Origin: Tetrahymena elliotti 4EA
Lineage: Eukaryota; Ciliophora; Oligohymenophorea; Hymenostomatida; Tetrahymenidae
DNA: 64,000 bases
Reading direction: 5' to 3'
NCBI GenBank assembly: GCA_000231825.2
Contig: JH720351.1
Location: 186,001-250,000, forward strand
Made by a program: the position numbers and the translations under genes. How positions within the stretch are numbered: position 1 is the stretch's first letter; each line of letters begins with the position of its first letter. This document shows positions 1-13,859 of the stretch, one piece after another. Under the pieces are notes generated by a model. It saw only the letters and a program-made list of their open reading frames with translations. It made no database searches and had not been told where the DNA came from.

Positions 1-2185
1 GTCAATGTTTCAGGCATTTAAAACCCAGTCACTGTCTCCTAATCTTAAGCTGCTTTATAGAAAATAATAAGTCCAGTTAACTTACAATTTTAAAATCAAT
101 AAAATTAGATTCAACTTTAGCAGTATTAAGTTTAGCAAAATAATAATAATAATCCAAACAATCCATTTGAAAGAAAAAGAAGTAGCAGTGTTGCTAAAAT
201 TTCATTAAACTAAAATATTGAGGAATAAATCTTATCAAACTAATAATATCCACCAATACAATCTAATAACTAAAATTAGATTTACTAACCAACTACCAAT
301 AGCAATAATAATAATTAGTAGATAAATCCTAACAATTAATCTTAGATAAATCCTAACAATTAATCTATGAATTAAATGACAAATTAATATGGAGGAAGAG
401 TTATTGTTATTCCAAGAAGCTCTAGTGCTGCCAAACTAAATCCTTAGCAACAATAGAATATCAGTCTTTCTAGCAATATGAGTGCTGCTCAAATTTAATA
501 AAACTTAAATCCTTATAACTCTCCTAATTCAATATAATAAGTGATGATTAACAATATTTTATACTAAAAATTAAATTAAAATACAAATAACAACAATATT
601 ACTAATTAACCATTTAACCCACTTATTTAGAATCAAGTCAAGCCTGTTTAGCCAAATTAATTAAATTATTTGTAGTAAGCTATTACTCCAACATAAAAAA
701 CTAACTCTTCAGCTTAAAAAGATACCTAGTCGCCTTAAATATACTCTAATCCTAATAATAATAGCAATGAAAACTTACATAAAATTGCTTAGTATAATTA
801 GAATAATATTAGAGAATCATTCGGATCTAAAGTGAGAAGCTTTACTCGTACTCCTGAAAAGACACCTATATCTCAATCTTTGGCTCCTTCTCCCATTCCA
901 TAAATTTAGTAACAAGCTAATATACATTCAAGTTAAGTTAATAGCCAATATAAGCCATAAATTTTAAGAGAAAGAAATCAAGGAAATAGCATTGATTTAG
1001 GAAACATCAATAATAATTAGAGTTTCAAAAATGAAAATGATGATAATGCTATCTACTAAAAAGACAGCAAAATGAGACAAACTTATGAAAATCATATTTA
1101 ACACTTAAAAAGCGAAATTTAGAAATTAGAGTAAAGCAGTGATAGCAAAAGCGAGATGATATCTTAATTAACAAAAGAGAAATCAGAAATGTATGAAATA
1201 ATAAACTAACTCAAAAAAGAAGTTGACCTCATCAAGTCAAATCAAGATAAAGAAAATAAATAAAAGTTTGAAATCATTTAATGCTCTAATAAATTATCTG
1301 AAATAAGTTTATTAAATGAAGAACTTATCAAAAAGATTACTCATTATTAAGAATAAGAAAAAAAAAATTAACAAATTCTTTCAGATTTAATAAACTCCAA
1401 TAGTTTGTTAAATGATAAGAGTGAGCAATAGTAGAAAGACAATAGTGAATTAGAATCGCTTGTTTTTTAACTAAAATAATAGATCTAAGAAAGAGATTAA
1501 CACATTACTATGTAGCAAAATAGAATTTAAGATTTAGATAATTAAAACAATGTTTTGACTTAGAAATTAGAAGTTACCTAGAGATATAATGAAGAAGAAG
1601 TTTAAAATTTACAGAAACAGTTAGCTGAAAAAGAGAGATACATATCAACTATCTTAAAAGTAAGTTTTAGTTTTAAATTTTAAATTTGTCATTTATTTTT
1701 TAATATTGTTATTAAAACAGGGTTAACCATCATATGGTATGTAAACTTTAAATGAGCAGCAAAAGTAGTCTAAAGCAATTTCAAAATATTTTTCTGAAAA
1801 AGAAAGTATATCTGAGATTAATCCATATGAGACTGAAAATAATAGAACAAATACCTATTAAGATTAAGATTCATTACTTTTCAAAGTTGAAAAAGAAGAT
1901 GATAAATAATCTGCTAAATTCACAAGTCATATAAATAATGAATCTGAATTTGTAAGCAAAGATTTAAAGGATAAGTATAAGAAAATAGAGATTATGGCCT
2001 CACTAAGAAGTGCTCAAGATGAATGCATAAACTTGAAATCATAAATTTAAAAACTTAGGCAAGAATATGGAGAATAAGTTGAGTTAACTGAAAAATATAA
2101 TTAATTGAATGAAAGTTTTAAACAAAAGTCCAGAGAAGTAGACAATTGGCGTAAAATATACAATGAAATTTATGAAAAATAATGA
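1..2185 (+). CDS. Gln/Asn-rich coiled-coil protein, 5' partial
   Basis: With TAA/TAG read as Gln, frame 1 is open from the first base, so the start lies outside the window. Exons are 1..1659 and 1721..2185; the intron 1660..1720 begins GTAAGT, ends ACAG and falls between codons. The stop is TGA at 2183. The first ~370 codons are low-complexity Asn/Gln/Ser/Pro with a short perfect repeat (319-366) and SP/TP sites such as TRTPEKTP. From about base 1075 the protein is a long coiled coil rich in Glu, Lys, Leu and Gln, with several predicted helices up to the C-terminus. There is no signal peptide, membrane segment or catalytic motif. I do not recognise a family. The shape (disordered N-terminus, coiled-coil C-terminus) is common among ciliate cytoskeletal and basal-body proteins, but that is inference only. 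Confidence 0.85.
319..366 (+). repeat. 24-bp unit, two perfect tandem copies inside a CDS
   Basis: Positions 319-342 and 343-366 are identical 24-mers. Each encodes eight residues, QINPNNQS, so the repeat keeps the reading frame. It sits in the disordered N-terminal half of the coiled-coil gene and looks like a recent slippage duplication. Confidence 0.9.
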
Positions 2186-3238
2186 AGATAATGCATCACC
2201 AGTAAAATGAGTAAGTCACCTTTAAGTAATTAAAAATATTATGAACAAAAATAATTCCTGAACACCAATCTGTATATAACTAAGTTTATAAATTAAATTT
2301 AATTCTAAAATTATAAATATATTCATGTACTTACCAAGAAAATTATAAAAATATTTATATTATGTTATTTAGTATTCTTATATCATAAAATAAACTCTTT
2401 AAAATATAAATTTTAAAAACATTGAGTTTTGATATTACTAAAAAAATTTTACTTTTAAAGTAAATCTCTATTTATTTAAATTGATTTTTAAATATCTAAG
2501 AATAAATTGCAAACAAATTAAAAAGTATTATTTTTTATACAATTAAATGTTATTTATTTTAAGATTTATTGGCACAGTTTTATAAAAAGTTTATTTCATG
2601 GAAATTAGCCAAATATTTAATTTTGGTTTTCGAAAACTTAAAACTAATTAATAAAAATCAAATTTGGTTTGTTGTTTTATATTTTTAAAATATTGTAAAA
2701 CTATAAATTGTATAAACTTTGAATGCTACAAGATAATTTGCAAGAAGAACAATAAAGGATCTTCAAATTTTTAGTTTTTAGGAGTGCATTTGTCAGAGGT
2801 TCATTCATGTTTTTGTATTACATAATTGTTTAGATTAAATTTACAAAAAAAATGTTAATCTAAAGTGAGCTTTTATTTTATTCTAATAAATTTTAATTTA
2901 AAGTAAGTGTAAGTCAGTCATAAATAAAAGGAAGATATGAATAATTAATAAATGTAAAATAATAGAAGTAAGTAGATTTTAATAGTGAAATATTATGAAC
3001 TTGATGAAGATACATTTAAAAAAATGAATTTGTTACAATGGAATTAAAGATTATTTTTCCATTTTATTTATCCAAGGAAAATAGTAGAAAATATATTTAT
3101 AGATAATACATTTTTCTGAATAAGAGTTATTTGATACTTAAATCTTTATTATTTATATAATAAAAAAGTAGGTTGGTTGATTTTTCACCTATTTAGTTAT
3201 AAATTTTAATATTAAATATGCTTCTCAATTTAAGTTCT
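2186..3238. other. convergent intergenic spacer
   Basis: This 1.05 kb lies between two converging genes and is very AT-rich with long A and T runs. I see no coding-like frame on either strand. It should hold both 3' UTRs. Poly(A) signals cannot be told from background at this composition. Confidence 0.6.
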
Positions 3239-6225
3239 TCATCTCAAAAATTAGGTTGATTTTTAGAGGAGAGACTTAGGAACGAAAACCTTAGCTTCAC
3301 CACCAACAAGGACAAGGTTGAAGGAGTTATTAGTAATGGTGAGACAATCTTAGGTGGGATAGAAAATATTGCAAATAACATCACCGTTAGAGAAGGGATG
3401 AGTAACAATTTGTCTAGTAACTTAGTTAAATTTAGAAGTGATACCGACGAATAATTTGCCTCTGAAGAAAGCATATAAATCTTGGTCACAATAAGCTTCA
3501 GTTTATCCTTATAAACCGGCATTAGTGACATTCTTAGCATGTAAAATAGCTTGGATATATTTGTACCTAAATTAATTAAAGAAAACGTAAATATTAAAAT
3601 ATTAATCAAAGTAAAAAGAAATACATTTCAGAATCAGTGTTCAAATTGTTCCATAAGGGTTCACGATCATAAGGATCAGTGTTACCAGAGAAGTATTATT
3701 CAGTTCCGTAATACAAAATGGGGATACCAATAGAGGTAAGAGTAAAAGTAGTGTATCCCTTCAAGAGTTAGATACGAGTGTTTCTATCTTTACCATTGTT
3801 GAAGACTTAGTCAGAAAGGAAACGAGGGTTATCGTGGTTGTCAACGAAGGGGGTAAGGATAGAAAGATCAGCATGTTAATTAGCCCAGTTTTGGTAGTAA
3901 TTTCTAACAGCCCACATATCTTTTTGGTTAACAAACAAATCTCTCATGTTAAAGTACCAAGGATAGTTCAAGACAGAACCAACAGAGGGAATATAACTGG
4001 CAACATATCCGAAATCTCCATCAAAAACTTCACCGGTAGCAAAAACACCAGCAGAGTCAGTATATTGTTTCCAGAAATCAGGATGAACTTCAGGAACAGT
4101 GTCTATTAATTAGTAAAATAGTTAATAATCATTTTAATAAAATAAATTTAAAATTAAAAGTGATATTTCAGTTCGTTATTTTATTTTGTGTGGCTAAATT
4201 TTTGTTTTATTAATCTTTCATTTGACTTGAGAGATTAAACTAAAAATAAAGGGCTAGGGATTGTGAGTGATTGATTGATCAGGTATTAATTATTTTCGAT
4301 AGCAAAAATTTGATAGTTACAAATTAAAAAATTTAACTCTAATCAATAATTTGTATCTCTTTTTTACAATGATTTACTTACTGGAATAGATAAAAATATT
4401 TAGTCTTTTCACTTTCAACCTTATATTTCTCACTTTTATTAAACCAGATAGAAGATTTTATTCAATTCTTTTTTTATTCTCACCTAGCCTCTTTTTAGCT
4501 TCAAATAATTGATCCATAAAGTAAAAATCAAATTTAGTTTTTTAGACTAGTTTACCAATTCTATCTACTAATAAATTAGTTTCAATTAATTAAAAATAAA
4601 TGTTTTTCAAATGAAAAACAGTAAGCATTTTTTATTCTCACATTTTGAAATATCAATATAAATTATCTGCTTCAAATAATTAAATTAATTATTCATTATT
4701 ACCAATTCTAATACCATCAACGTTGTAAGTTTAAACGAGATTCTTAATCCAGTTAACAAGATAGTTAGAGACATAAGAATTTTCTTGGTTTAGATCAGCA
4801 AGACCAGCAAGTCTGCAGTGTTAAATATTGTACATATTCTTATTGTTAAAATCAGAATCAGAAATGATACAGTAAGAGTGATAGTGATCAGGAGAGTTGA
4901 AAGGAACATTTTCAGAGTAATTTTAATCAGTGTTACCCATGTGATTAGCAACAACGTCAATCATAACCCAGATATCTATTTAATTTAAAGAGATCTTATA
5001 TCTAAAAAATTCAAAAAAGATAGATTTCATGTTAAAGTGCTAAAATAAAAATTTTAATTCTCAATTTTTGATCATTAATTAGATTTTTTACTTTGCTTTA
5101 GATTTTTTAGTGAAAGAATAAATGAAAAAATAAATCTAATTTCATATGAATAATTATAATATTTTCAGATAAAATTTTATTTGTGTTTAAGAAATATCTA
5201 TTATTTTCATTGATTATTTTTTCAATTATGTTAATTTTTTTAGTACTAATTCTTTAAATTGTAATTTGACTGAAGATAGAGATCTTATGCAAAAAGATTA
5301 CATTTTTTATAAGAAAAAATCGTTTTCATAAAATATTTTTGAGTTGACATGGGAGTTAACATATTTTTATTATTTTGAGAGTATTTGACTTTTAATAAGC
5401 CTTTGTAAGCATATAAAAATTATTTAATTACCTCTCTTGTGACAAGCATCAATAAGAGATTTAAGACCATCGGCACCACCAAAGTGGCTGTTGATTTCAG
5501 TCATATTCTTGGCAGCATAACCATGGAAAGCATTGGGGTAGTTATCAGGAACAGGAGAGATCCAAATAGCGTTGAAACCCATACCTAGGAGTAAATAAAG
5601 ATTAATAAATTAAAATGGCTATTTAAGTTTGAATATAAATCATTTTTTAAGATAAGCTGACTACTTCTAGATAAATTAGGTAGCATTTACAAATTAATTA
5701 TTAAATTTTGCGAATCAATATTTCGTTTATTAATCCCTCAATTTAGATCAATAAGCAACAAGGTGATATTGATTAAATATCTATAACGAAACAAAAGATA
5801 AATTTTTACCTTGAACGTAGTCAAGATTGTTCTCAATACCCTTGAAGTTACCACCACAATAGTAGGGTTATTTGTTTAAATCACAATAGGGCTTAGATCC
5901 ATCACCAAGTGCGAATCTACATATTCAAATAATATTATTTACATATTAGCTTTTATAATTTGGTTGTAATAATAATGATCATCTCATTTTATCCTGTATC
6001 TTATGGACATTTAGTGGTTGAGTAGTTTAGATTTATTTAGTAGAAAGTTAATATAAATGATGATTATCAGATGATTTCAGAGTGCGTAAAACAATAATTA
6101 AAAAATCTTCATTACCTATCAGTGATGATTTGATAAATGTTACGGGTTTTCCATTCCTAAGCAGTCTTGGCAGAAACTGCAACAAGGAGGAGAGCTGCAA
6201 TGAATACAAATTAGAGTTTGCTCAT
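3239..6225 (-). CDS. secreted alpha-amylase (GH13, Taka-amylase-like)
   Basis: Endo-acting alpha-1,4-glucan hydrolase, EC 3.2.1.1 by family. Exons (minus): 6225..6116, 5916..5810, 5584..5432, 4975..4703, 4102..3625, 3566..3239; total 1449 nt, 482 aa. It starts with a signal peptide (MSKLQFVFIAALLLVAVSA) and then the fungal-type N-terminus with IYQIITDRF. All GH13 core blocks are present: DVVANH (region I), DGIRID with the nucleophile Asp215 split across the exon 4/5 junction, ATGEVFDGD with acid/base Glu239 (region III), and FVDNHDNPR with Asp305 (region IV). GLADLNQE precedes the catalytic core, and the C-terminal beta domain is complete, so length matches the ~480-aa fungal enzymes. Codons are strongly biased (AAC, TAC, GGT, GTT, CTT, CTC, TAA for Gln), unlike all neighbours, which suggests high expression. 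Introns of 58-600 bp include the longest in the window. It is probably secreted for external or food-vacuole starch digestion. Confidence 0.96.
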
Positions 6226-8402
6226 GTATGAGATGATGAAAGTATTTAATTATAGTTCTTCACCTTATTTTTTTATTTGAGATACTTTTTCGTATTATTA
6301 GAAATTGATTTAATTAAAATCAAATATAATAAGATGAAATCTTAGCTCTATTTGTACTTGATTTTATCACATTAATAAGTGTGATGCGCAATAGAAAGTT
6401 TTGTTAATAACTAGAGTTGCATATTAAAATTAAGTAAATATACTGGCATCCACTAAATTATTTATCATAAGAATCTAAAAATAAATTTCTTCAATTTCAT
6501 CACATCATATCTATCTTCAAATAAGTAACAACACACATAAATTTTCAAAGTGCTGAATTTTTTGCATAGTTACTTTAGTTTGTTGCTTAAGAGAGTTTAT
6601 GGTAATCAATATCTAATTCTAAAATTAAAAATCTACATGTATTCTCACTTAAAAATTAGATTATCTTAACTTAGACATGATTATTATAAAAGAAATAATC
6701 AAATTTATTAAAATTTTCATTCACATTATTTTTATATTATGCAAATACAAAAGTATCATAAAACAAAATCTCTCATAAGCTTTTTTACATTTTGAACCAA
6801 CAAAAATGTAAAATTTATACTGCAAAAAAAATAACTAAACTCAATATCAAAAACGAAATGTAAGCACAATTTTGATAAATTAATAATCTTTAGTAATTAA
6901 AGTGAAATGACTTTTTGAAAATTTTGACTGAAAAAATATTAATTAAAATAAATTGCATCATCATATGTCATTAGAAAGACTTATTTTGTGTGTTTACATA
7001 GTTAAGAAAAACAGTCTACATTAATAGATATTTTTATTTTTTATGCAGTCATTTTTATTAATTTGTTTGCATTTCAATTATGAAGTTTCTATTCAGAAAT
7101 CTATAGGTATAGTTTAAGTACTCAACATAACTACATAAAATTTAAAAAATCGCATATTAAGCTGCAAATACCATCATTATTAATTAAATTTACAAAAAGA
7201 TATACTTATTGATTTAAGATATCTCCAAATGCTTACTTCCACATAAATTCTTTAAATTACGATAAAAATAGGACTCAATTAAAATGCCGATTTATTTAAT
7301 CGTAACTTATAAACATGAATTGTAATAAAAACGAATAATAAAGAAAATTAGATTACACAAAAAATAATTTTTATAATAAAATCTGATAAGTAATACTTCA
7401 AGAAATAGGTGGCCATTTTTTTTGAATGTTAGCTTTATATTAATCTTTTATCCACAAAGCAAACTCAGGAAGCAAGAAACTGTTTTAGGTAGATTTTAAA
7501 ATAATGTTTCAAGTATTGAATTAAGTAAAAAAAAATTTACGATTTATCAGATTCCCACTTTTTAAAAAGCTTTTGAGAATTATCAATTTAATTATTTCTA
7601 AGCTTGTTAACTATAGCTTATACTTTTGGCTACAAATTAGATGATTTTATGATCTAAGGATCGAACTGATAGAGACTTTTGCAGGCTTTAAAGAAATCAA
7701 AAACTTACCCTTCTAACAAACATCTAGCAAACCAACAGTATTTTTCTATGCTTTCTTCTTAAAATGTAGTCTATATTTATTTAAATTTAATTTACACATC
7801 AAAAAAATTAAATTAAGAGTTAGAGTTGAGTAAGTTATAAATGTTTCAAAAATGAGTAAAATGTATGTATTTCTATTAACAAAATAATTTTGTTACTCGG
7901 TGTAAACTACATTGAACAAAATCTTAAATATTAAATTATTGTTTTCCAAATCTTTTCAAGCTGATAATTTTTTATGTTTCCTTTTTAAGGCAAATGTAAG
8001 TAAATAGGAAAAAGATATAAAACGTATTGATTAAGGAAATATTTGAAAAAAAAAATTTTTTAATATTTTTTTCAAGTTGATTATGTCTGTATACCATTCA
8101 GTAAACCTTTATAAAAATGCTCCAAAGTGATTTTATAGATTTTCCACTAATCTTAAGTATAAAAATTATAGTATTATGGAATAATAGTTGAAAATCACTG
8201 AAAGAATTTTTTTTGATAGTTTACTTTACTATTTGGACCGGTGTCGTAATTAATAAACAAAATCTTATGAAAAATGATGAAAGTAAAATATAAAATAGAT
8301 CAACTATTTGTTTTCGAGCAACAAAAAATTAAAAAATTAAATTCTTAAAAACCACTCATTATTTCTTATTAAACTGTCTCAAAAACACTGATTAGTTGTA
8401 AA
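6226..8402. other. intergenic, amylase promoter side
   Basis: About 2.2 kb upstream of the amylase start and downstream of the helicase stop. It is AT-rich with no coding-like frame. The amylase promoter should lie in the first few hundred bases above 6225, but no specific element can be assigned. Confidence 0.55.
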
Positions 8403-11400
8403 TCAAAAATTGGTTGATAACAATAAATTTAATGATCTATTTTCATTTTTAATTTACATCATACCAAAAAACTATTCCAAAAAAAACAAGTCATTTTTAA
8501 TTTTCTTTTCTATGTATTTTCTTTCGAACAAAATAAAAATTAAAAGTAAATCAATTATCACCTCAAATGTAGGGAGATCCCATCTTCTTTTACCAAAAGT
8601 TGATTTTCCCAAAATGACTAATTAATTTTTTTTCTTAGAGTAAAAAGGTTTAGGATCATACACATATTGCAATTTTCTATTTGTTGTTCTGTAATCGTAT
8701 TTGAATAGCAGAGAAACATCTTCAACAATAGTGATATTATTCATGTATTTTCTATTTGATAAAAAAAATTAACATTTTATGATATTATCTTTGTTTGATC
8801 TTTTTAGTTTAATTCCATTTAATATTTAAAAAACTTAAAGTTAAGTAAAAAATACTTTCATAAGAGTAAATGTTATATTTATTTTTTGATTTCTAATAAT
8901 TTTTTTCTTTTATAGTAAAACTTTGTTCGTTTTTATTGGAATTATAATAATACGGATTTTCTTAATAATGTTAAATATATTTGTTACTTTTTGGTTTCCA
9001 TGATGTCAGTGTATACAATAAACTCTGGTTAATTTTTTATTAAAAATGATGTAGAATTTATGAATACTCTTTCGTTAGTTTCTAAACACTCATAAGCAAC
9101 TTTTTTACGATTCTCCTCATCCAAGTAAAATACCTTTCTTGCACATTAATCTATGAAACAACTTATTATTATTTCTTATAAAAGTCTCTGTTGATTGGCA
9201 TTAGGTTTTACATATGGTTAGAATCCTTTGGAAATAGATTGCTTTTCTTCAGGATCATCTATAATGCTCTCTAAAATGTCTGATATTTAATTAAGATTGT
9301 AATAAACTTCTTTCATTCCTTTTGGATGTAAATGACGTTCTTTAGCATATTCATATATATAGTCTTCTATCTTGCTTGTTGAAGGGTTATCCTTGTAAAT
9401 TTTTTCAATGAATTCACCAATTATATTCATATGAATGAAAAGATCGCTTTTTCCTATCATAAACTTTTCAAAGTATTCTTTAAATCTGGAAATTTCCTCT
9501 CTGCGTTTTTCAATCAATTTTTTCTTAAGTTCTTTTTACTCTTGAATCAAGTTAAGTTTCTACTTTAAAATATCTTTAGCATTCATTTTAGCATCTTCAT
9601 CACTGGCATACATTTCATCATTTTCTTTTAAATAATCATCTTTCATCTTATCCGCTGGGTTGTCTTCAATCCTGAAATCTCCTCTACAAAACAATTCCTC
9701 AATAGTCAAAGCAGTTACTAATATTAAAGCATAAGTAGTTACACCTCCAGTTCTGCCCTAAAGAAGCATTTTTGAAAATCTAGGATTAATAGGCAAGAAT
9801 GCTAAGATTTTACCAAGCTCAGTTATCTCACTTTTATCAATTCTGTCATCATCCTAAAATTTTCAAATAAAAAATATGTAAAAATTTTTCTTTTTCTTAA
9901 ATTAAAAAAAATTTTACCTTTATGCTATCTTCTTCAATTTCTTAATCGACATCCATGTTTTTATCTTTTAGAGCTTTTATTTTTACTAAATTTTATAAGG
10001 CTCTCTTCATGTTTAAGAGACTTGGGGGTGTAGGGTAAGGGAATTTTATAACATCTTAAATACCAATGGCCTTTAGATGTAAAATTACACTTTCTAATGG
10101 CATGCTGAGAATTTCAGGATCGGAAAACTTTTCAAATATGTTTCCATAGACAGATGGAGCAAATAATCTGTAACAATAACCAGGTCCAGTTCTACCAGCT
10201 CTACCTTGTCTTTAATCACTAGATGCTTGAGAAATCCATTTAATTACATGCTTAGAAATAGATGCCTTGGTTGAGTATATCTTCTTCTTTTCCCTACCAC
10301 AATCTACAACATACTTAATATTAGGAATAGTAAGAGATGTTTCTGCAACGTTGGTTGATGCTATTATTAGACGTGTATTGGGACTCTTATTTTTAAATAT
10401 TTTTTCTTGTTCTTGTAAAGGCAACTTAGAGAATAAAGGAAGAATTTTAAAATGAAGGAAAGTTTTCTTTTGAGCTTTTAAGTTTTCTGATTCCATAGGA
10501 TTGTGCTAAATAATTCCTCTATTTTTTTTTTCTTCCTCTTCAGTTAATTTTAAGAATTCTTAATTTTAAGGATCTTCATCATCTTCAAAACGTAATTTCT
10601 TTTTTTGGGTGAAAATTGAGGTAGAATTTTTAGATTCTTCTTTTTCGAGATCATCTAATTTCTTTTAAATTTCATCTTATTCATCTTACTCTTCATTCAT
10701 TTTATCTTTACCCTCTTCATCATCTGAATCATCAAGTAAGAAATCTTTTTCACTGTATTCTTTTTGTTCATGCTTCCCAAGATCTATCTCCCTCTTTTTT
10801 TTGTTTAGTTATTGCTCTAAAGTAATACAAAATTCTTTAATTTCTCTTTCACCAGTCAAGAAGACTAAAACATCACCAGGAGGTAATTCTGAGTGAATTT
10901 AGCAACATTTCTTTACTGCAGCTTGTAAGTAATCATTAGGAGTTCTTTTAGAAAAGTAAGTATTTACGGGGAATTATCTGGCTTCTACATTTATTACATT
11001 AATTTTCTTAGGAAGTAAGTATTTATTTTAAGTAAAATCTTCAACACGTAATGTGGCTGACATGATTACAACTCTTAAAGGATAATATTTAAATTTAGTT
11101 TGGTCACTAGAAGCATTCTTTCTTTCTTCAAGAGCAAGTCTAGCTCTAATATTAACAAGACGAGAAAGCAAACCCAATAATAAATCAGTATTAATTTTAC
11201 GTTCATGAGCTTCATCAATCATAATTACTGAATACTTAGACAATAAAAAATCACTACACATTTCATTCATAAGAATACCATCAGTCATAAACTAATTAAA
11301 TAAATGAAATATTTTTTGAAATTAAATTTAAAAATTAAGTGTTACTTTGATAGCAGAGTCTTCATTAAATGTTGAGTGCTCATGTCTGACTTAATAAACA

Positions 11401-12928
11401 ACCTCTTTACCTAAAGTCATATTCATTTCGTCTGAAACTCTCTTAGCTAAGGCAATAGCTGCAATTCTTCTAGGTTAAGTAATACCAATCATACCAGGAT
11501 TATGTCCCAATTTATTTGTGTAACCTGCTTCATATAGGAACTAAACAGTTTATGTACTCTTACCACTACCAGTTTCACCACATAAAATAGTAATTAAATT
11601 ATTCTCAACAGCATCTAAAATATCTGCTTCTCTCATAAAAATTGGCAATTTCTTTCTAGCCCTATCTTACTCTTCACTTCTATTTATTTCATTAAAAACT
11701 TTTTTCTATCCTTACAATATAGGTTTTAACAATTCATCTTCAATAAAATCATCGTATTCAGGTTCCTGGTTTAAAACAAAAAATTAAAAACTCTTCTTTT
11801 AAAATTTATAAAAACTGAGTAATTTAAATGTTCATCTCTTTATCGAAAAATTTTTGAAAGATAAGATATCAATCTTAAACTATTTTTACTAAACTTTATA
11901 AATGTTTACTAATAGTATCACTTATTCTTGTATCAAAAAAACTACTTTTAGATGGCAAATTTATCAATTTTAGAGTGTTTTGATATGTCTTGTTAATTTA
12001 CTAAATATTTTTGGCTTTAAAACATGAAGAAATTATATTCTACTTTGGAAAAAATTGAGCAAAACGAAAAATTTTGTTGAAATAAAAAGTAAAAAATAAT
12101 TACCTTGTAATATTCTTCTTCTAATCTTTACTTTTCTTTACGCATTTCTTCTGTTGTACTAAGATCTTCTAAAACTCTTTTTGAAGTTTTTACACCATCA
12201 AATGTATCAAAATTTAGATCAGGAATCAGCTTTTTAACTTGGTTTTCTAATTAAATTTATGCATTTGCTATTTCTCTTTACTTTAATAACTTTTATTCAT
12301 ATTCTTTTTATAATCTATCTTCTTCTTCTTAGTCCTTGTTAGGATTTACATACTCTGTTTGAGCAAATATATTTACTGATGGTTATTATGTTTATTTATT
12401 TTAACCACTCTCCTCTTCTACTTTCTATTTTTTTTCAACTTCAGGTTCATAATCTAAATATTTTTACACATTAAAATTTTTAAAAACTTCTACTTCACTA
12501 ATTATTAAAACTATTGTAGTTAAATTCTATTATTTGTATAAATTTTTGAAAATTATTCTGCATAACTACCTTCTACTTCTTCTTCTTCTTCACTTAATTT
12601 AGTATCTTCAATATCCTTCTTCAATTCTAAAGATTTTTTATGCTTTCTTTCTTTCTCAAGCTTCTTTTCAATTTTATTTTAGACTCCCATATCTTTAATT
12701 GAAGTCATTTTTTCTATAATCTACTTTTGATCTTAGACTCCTTTTTGTAAGCCAAGCAATATCTCTTTTCTTTCAGCATCTTTTTTTTTCTTTTCCTAAT
12801 AGAATATTTTATAAATTAAATATGATATTTCTTTTTTGTTTTAGCATTTATGCTTTTATAGACTATAATCTATCTATGTTTACTTGTAGCTTTAATAACT
12901 TTTGTGCAGCAGTAAGTTTCTTTCCCAT
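8403..12928 (-). CDS. DHX37: DEAH-box RNA helicase, DHX37/Dhr1 (Ecm16) type
   Basis: By family, a nucleolar ATPase that frees U3 snoRNA from pre-18S rRNA during small-subunit assembly. Exons (minus): 12928..12884, 12795..12570, 12453..12104, 11765..11346, 11291..9918, 9853..8988, 8751..8403; 3630 nt, 1209 aa. Motif I is GETGSGKST (270-278), motif II DEAH (373-376), motif III SAT (425-427), motif [10 protein letters not shown] (from 660) and motif VI QRQGRAGR (from 707). An acidic/lysine insert of about 100 residues (roughly 500-605) separates the RecA2 strands, as in DHX37 orthologues. Winged-helix/ratchet and OB-fold regions follow. The assignment to DHX37 rather than another DEAH protein rests on the C-terminus: [27 protein letters not shown] and the [14 protein letters not shown] block match the Dhr1-specific tail. 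The Lys/Glu-rich N-terminal ~200 aa are typical. The start at 12928 gives a Lys-rich opening and agrees in phase with exon 2. Confidence 0.93.
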
Positions 12929-13859
12929 TTCTACTTTTTCTTATTATGATTCTACAAACGTGTAATAAATATTTTATAAATGAAATAATACAAAGATACT
13001 TAATTTTTAATGCTCTAAATAATTTAACAAAATAACTTTGAATTAATAATTAAACCTCTGGTCAAAATTGATTTTTTTGTTATTTTTCAAAGTCCCTAAT
13101 TGAGCAAATTTATAATTAATTATAAGTATTACTTTATCAAATAAATTAATTTTATGTATCAAAAAATATTAACATTAAATTTAAAATATTAAAAAATAAA
13201 AATAAATTTTTTTATTAAATCTTAAAAAGTTACAATTATTCTTTAAAAACAACAATAGATTTGAATTTTTAGAAAAAAATAAAATTTGAGAATCTATTAA
13301 CAAATAAAATATTAATAATTTTTTATTCCTTCAACATTATGACCATTTCTTATAGTCTCAAATGAACAAATATAAATATACAAAAATTCTTAACTATTTA
13401 ATAAAAATACAGTAAATAAAAATATAAAATGATCATATAACAGTTAAAATTTTTCTATTCAATAACTTTTAATATTTAATTTTAAATTTTGATTTAGATA
13501 AATTTTATTTTTAATTAATCAATTTATTTTATTTAGAGAGTTGGATAATTAATAGTGAGTTGTTTATTAATTTAGCTATTTAGGTGTGGTGAATAATTTA
13601 TTAAAATTGTAAAAAGATAAATTTTATTTAGTTTTCTTGCTTAATTAAAAGAGAAAGCACAAAAGATATAAAATTGTGAACATAAAATTACATAATTGAC
13701 TATACAAATATGATAGATAATTCAATAAAGAAAAAATTAATAGGAATTTTATAAAAATTTATTTAGAAACTTTAAATAACATTTTTAGTGTAACCTTACA
13801 TATAAATAAAATTTGATAAATTTAGGCTTTCATAATTCATTTGCTTCAGTAACATAATT
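12929..13859. other. divergent intergenic region
   Basis: This 0.9 kb lies upstream of the helicase and of the doubtful plus-strand locus. It consists of short A/T runs with no sustained coding-like frame. It should include the helicase promoter, but no motif can be singled out. Confidence 0.5.

Noticed and set aside
3244..3609. 121-codon minus-strand frame
   Set aside because: It overlaps amylase exon 6 in another frame; the amylase frame there encodes the C-terminal beta domain and ends at 3239.
8410..8625. 71-codon plus-strand frame
   Set aside because: It is antisense to the C-terminus of the DHX37-type helicase, where the minus strand encodes the conserved [10 protein letters not shown] block.
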